Made by a program: the position numbers and the translations under genes. The notes under the pieces were generated by a model. The model was not told the origin of the DNA, ran no database searches, and saw only the letters and a program-made list of their open reading frames with translations. Shown here in pieces: positions 41,132-41,939 of a stretch of 41,939 bases of DNA; positions within the stretch are counted from its first letter, which is position 1; each line of letters opens with the position of its first letter. The stretch is from Dorea sp. (lineage in GTDB: Bacteria > Bacillota > Clostridia > Lachnospirales > Lachnospiraceae): assembly GCA_022769185.1 (NCBI GenBank), contig JALEKG010000117.1, forward strand, positions 1-41,939, written 5' to 3'.

Positions 41132-41183
41132 AAGGACCGTCCCACTGAACGGAGCTTAAACGGTTGGTGGGATGGTCCTTTTT
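41131..41183. terminator. Bidirectional terminator between the lyase and AraC genes
   Basis: AAAGGACC (41131-41138) pairs with GGTCCTTT (41174-41181) and TCCCAC (41140-41145) with GTGGGA (41167-41172), one mismatch between them, with further pairing inside the loop. T-runs exist on both strands. Confidence 0.88.
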
Positions 41184-41192
41184 GATGCAGAA

Positions 41193-41939
41193 TTATTTTT
41201 CTTCCGTAATAGATTTTCTATATTGAGAGGGTGAAGATCCTACAATATGGCGGAACATTTTGGAAAATGCCAGTGCGTCACTATAACCTACGTTTGCAGC
41301 AATGTCCTGAATGGAATCCGTAGTTTCTGCTAAAAATTCTTTTGCTTTGTCCATGCGGTATTGTAATAAATACTCCTTCGGTGCCATGTTCAGATTCTGT
41401 TTGAAAATATTAAATAAATAGGAACGTGTAATTCCTATGTAGTCCGCAATGTCTGAAATCTGAATGTTACGGTTATAGTTAAACTGAATAAACTGTAATG
41501 CATGTTCGAAATAGGTACTGCTTGAATAATCATAATGAGGCTGGTCGGGAGAAGAAACCGCAGCCTGTCTGGATTCTATGAGCAAGGCAAATAAATGAAA
41601 GAGTGTGCCGCATCTTTTCAATTCGTTTGTAATCGTCATCTGATGAGCTTCCAACATTTCATATATAAGTGCACTAAATTTCTCCGGAGGAATATAACAG
41701 TCTCTGACAAAAGTATCCGAAGTAAAACCTGCCTGCTGTACATAATTTTCTGCTTTGTTTCCAACGAAGCTAACCCATGCGTAATGCCAGGGATTGGAAG
41801 AATCTGCATAATAATGGGAAGTAATATTCGGAGGAATTAAGAAAATCTGTCCTCGCTTCAGGTGATGTTTCTGCCCTTCTATTTCAAAGTATCCACAGCC
41901 GTCCAAAATAAAGTGCATATGATATTGAGGACGTACTTT
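41193..41939 (-). CDS. AraC-family regulator, 5' end outside the window
   Basis: C-terminal 249 residues of an AraC regulator. The frame stays open to the window edge, reading KVRPQYHMHFILDG, so the Met at 41918 is internal to the cupin domain. The sugar-binding domain (GYFEIEGQKHHLKRGQIFLI) is followed by two helix-turn-helix units: IQISDIADYIGITRSYLFNI and IQDIAANVGYSDALAFSKMF with GSSPSQYRK. Regulators of this kind usually lie next to carbohydrate-use genes, which would be outside this window. Confidence 0.9.
   Translation of the reverse strand, partial: KVRPQYHMHFILDGCGYFEIEGQKHHLKRGQIFLIPPNITSHYYADSSNPWHYAWVSFVGNKAENYVQQAGFTSDTFVRDCYIPPEKFSALIYEMLEAHQMTITNELKRCGTLFHLFALLIESRQAAVSSPDQPHYDYSSSTYFEHALQFIQFNYNRNIQISDIADYIGITRSYLFNIFKQNLNMAPKEYLLQYRMDKAKEFLAETTDSIQDIAANVGYSDALAFSKMFRHIVGSSPSQYRKSITEEK

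Noticed and set aside
1-41939. CRISPR array, prophage, insertion sequence or rRNA
   Set aside because: No regularly spaced repeats, transposase, integrase or phage genes were found, and no rRNA sequence was recognised.

Overview
The window reads as chromosomal DNA of a low-to-moderate G+C Gram-positive anaerobe, most likely a gut Lachnospiraceae (Blautia, Dorea or Ruminococcus torques type). The evidence is strong AGGAGG ribosome sites, T-box and CIRCE control, a transamidation operon with an archaeal-type aspartyl-tRNA synthetase, class II GalT, a Csp-like subtilase, a Gld-like ABC cassette, and small families (DUF4358, probable DUF5721) common in that family. No phage, insertion sequence, integrase, CRISPR array or rRNA was seen.

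Layout. 1-4408: end of an IlvD/Edd dehydratase, an ornithine-cyclodeaminase-family dehydrogenase, an AGCS amino-acid symporter and, on the other strand, an ECF S component. 4539-8240: an AraC regulator divergent from galK-galT. 8383-12648: an ABC ATPase, permease, GldG-like and DUF4340 cassette. 12703-14010 (minus): a CLC antiporter with features of the fluoride subgroup. 14125-19036: T-box leader then aspS2-gatC-gatA-gatB, making Asn-tRNA(Asn) (and possibly Gln-tRNA(Gln)) by transamidation. 19203-20615: a PurF-like protein lacking the glutaminase cysteine. 20790-24827: a MacB-type ATPase and a giant coiled-coil FtsX-like permease. 24880-27066: CIRCE-controlled htpG. 27211-27681 (minus): a small DUF5721-like protein with a long structured leader.

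27912-35906: a dense same-strand run of eight genes. The first four (SGNH hydrolase, DUF4358, MBOAT, DHHW) look like a cell-surface O-acylation set; they run by overlaps into an RsuA/RluF-type pseudouridine synthase, a divergent ligA and a divergent clpX. 36023-38511: a Csp-like S8 protease whose ribosome site lies in a 13-bp hairpin, a small coiled-coil protein and an LspA-like membrane protein. 38641-38794 (minus): tRNA-Gly(UCC) and tRNA-Pro(UGG). 39009-41939: a C39-like exported protease, a MalY/PatB lyase and a truncated AraC regulator.

The most interesting signals are: (a) a T-box specifier region reading GAAC, overlapping Glu GAA and Asn AAC codons, in front of a synthetase with non-discriminating signature residues; (b) a short element found three times, each time directly after a terminator U-tract; (c) a nested inverted repeat of 74 bp in the leader of the DUF5721-like gene; (d) the hairpin that hides the ribosome site of the S8 protease; (e) the glutaminase-dead PurF paralogue.
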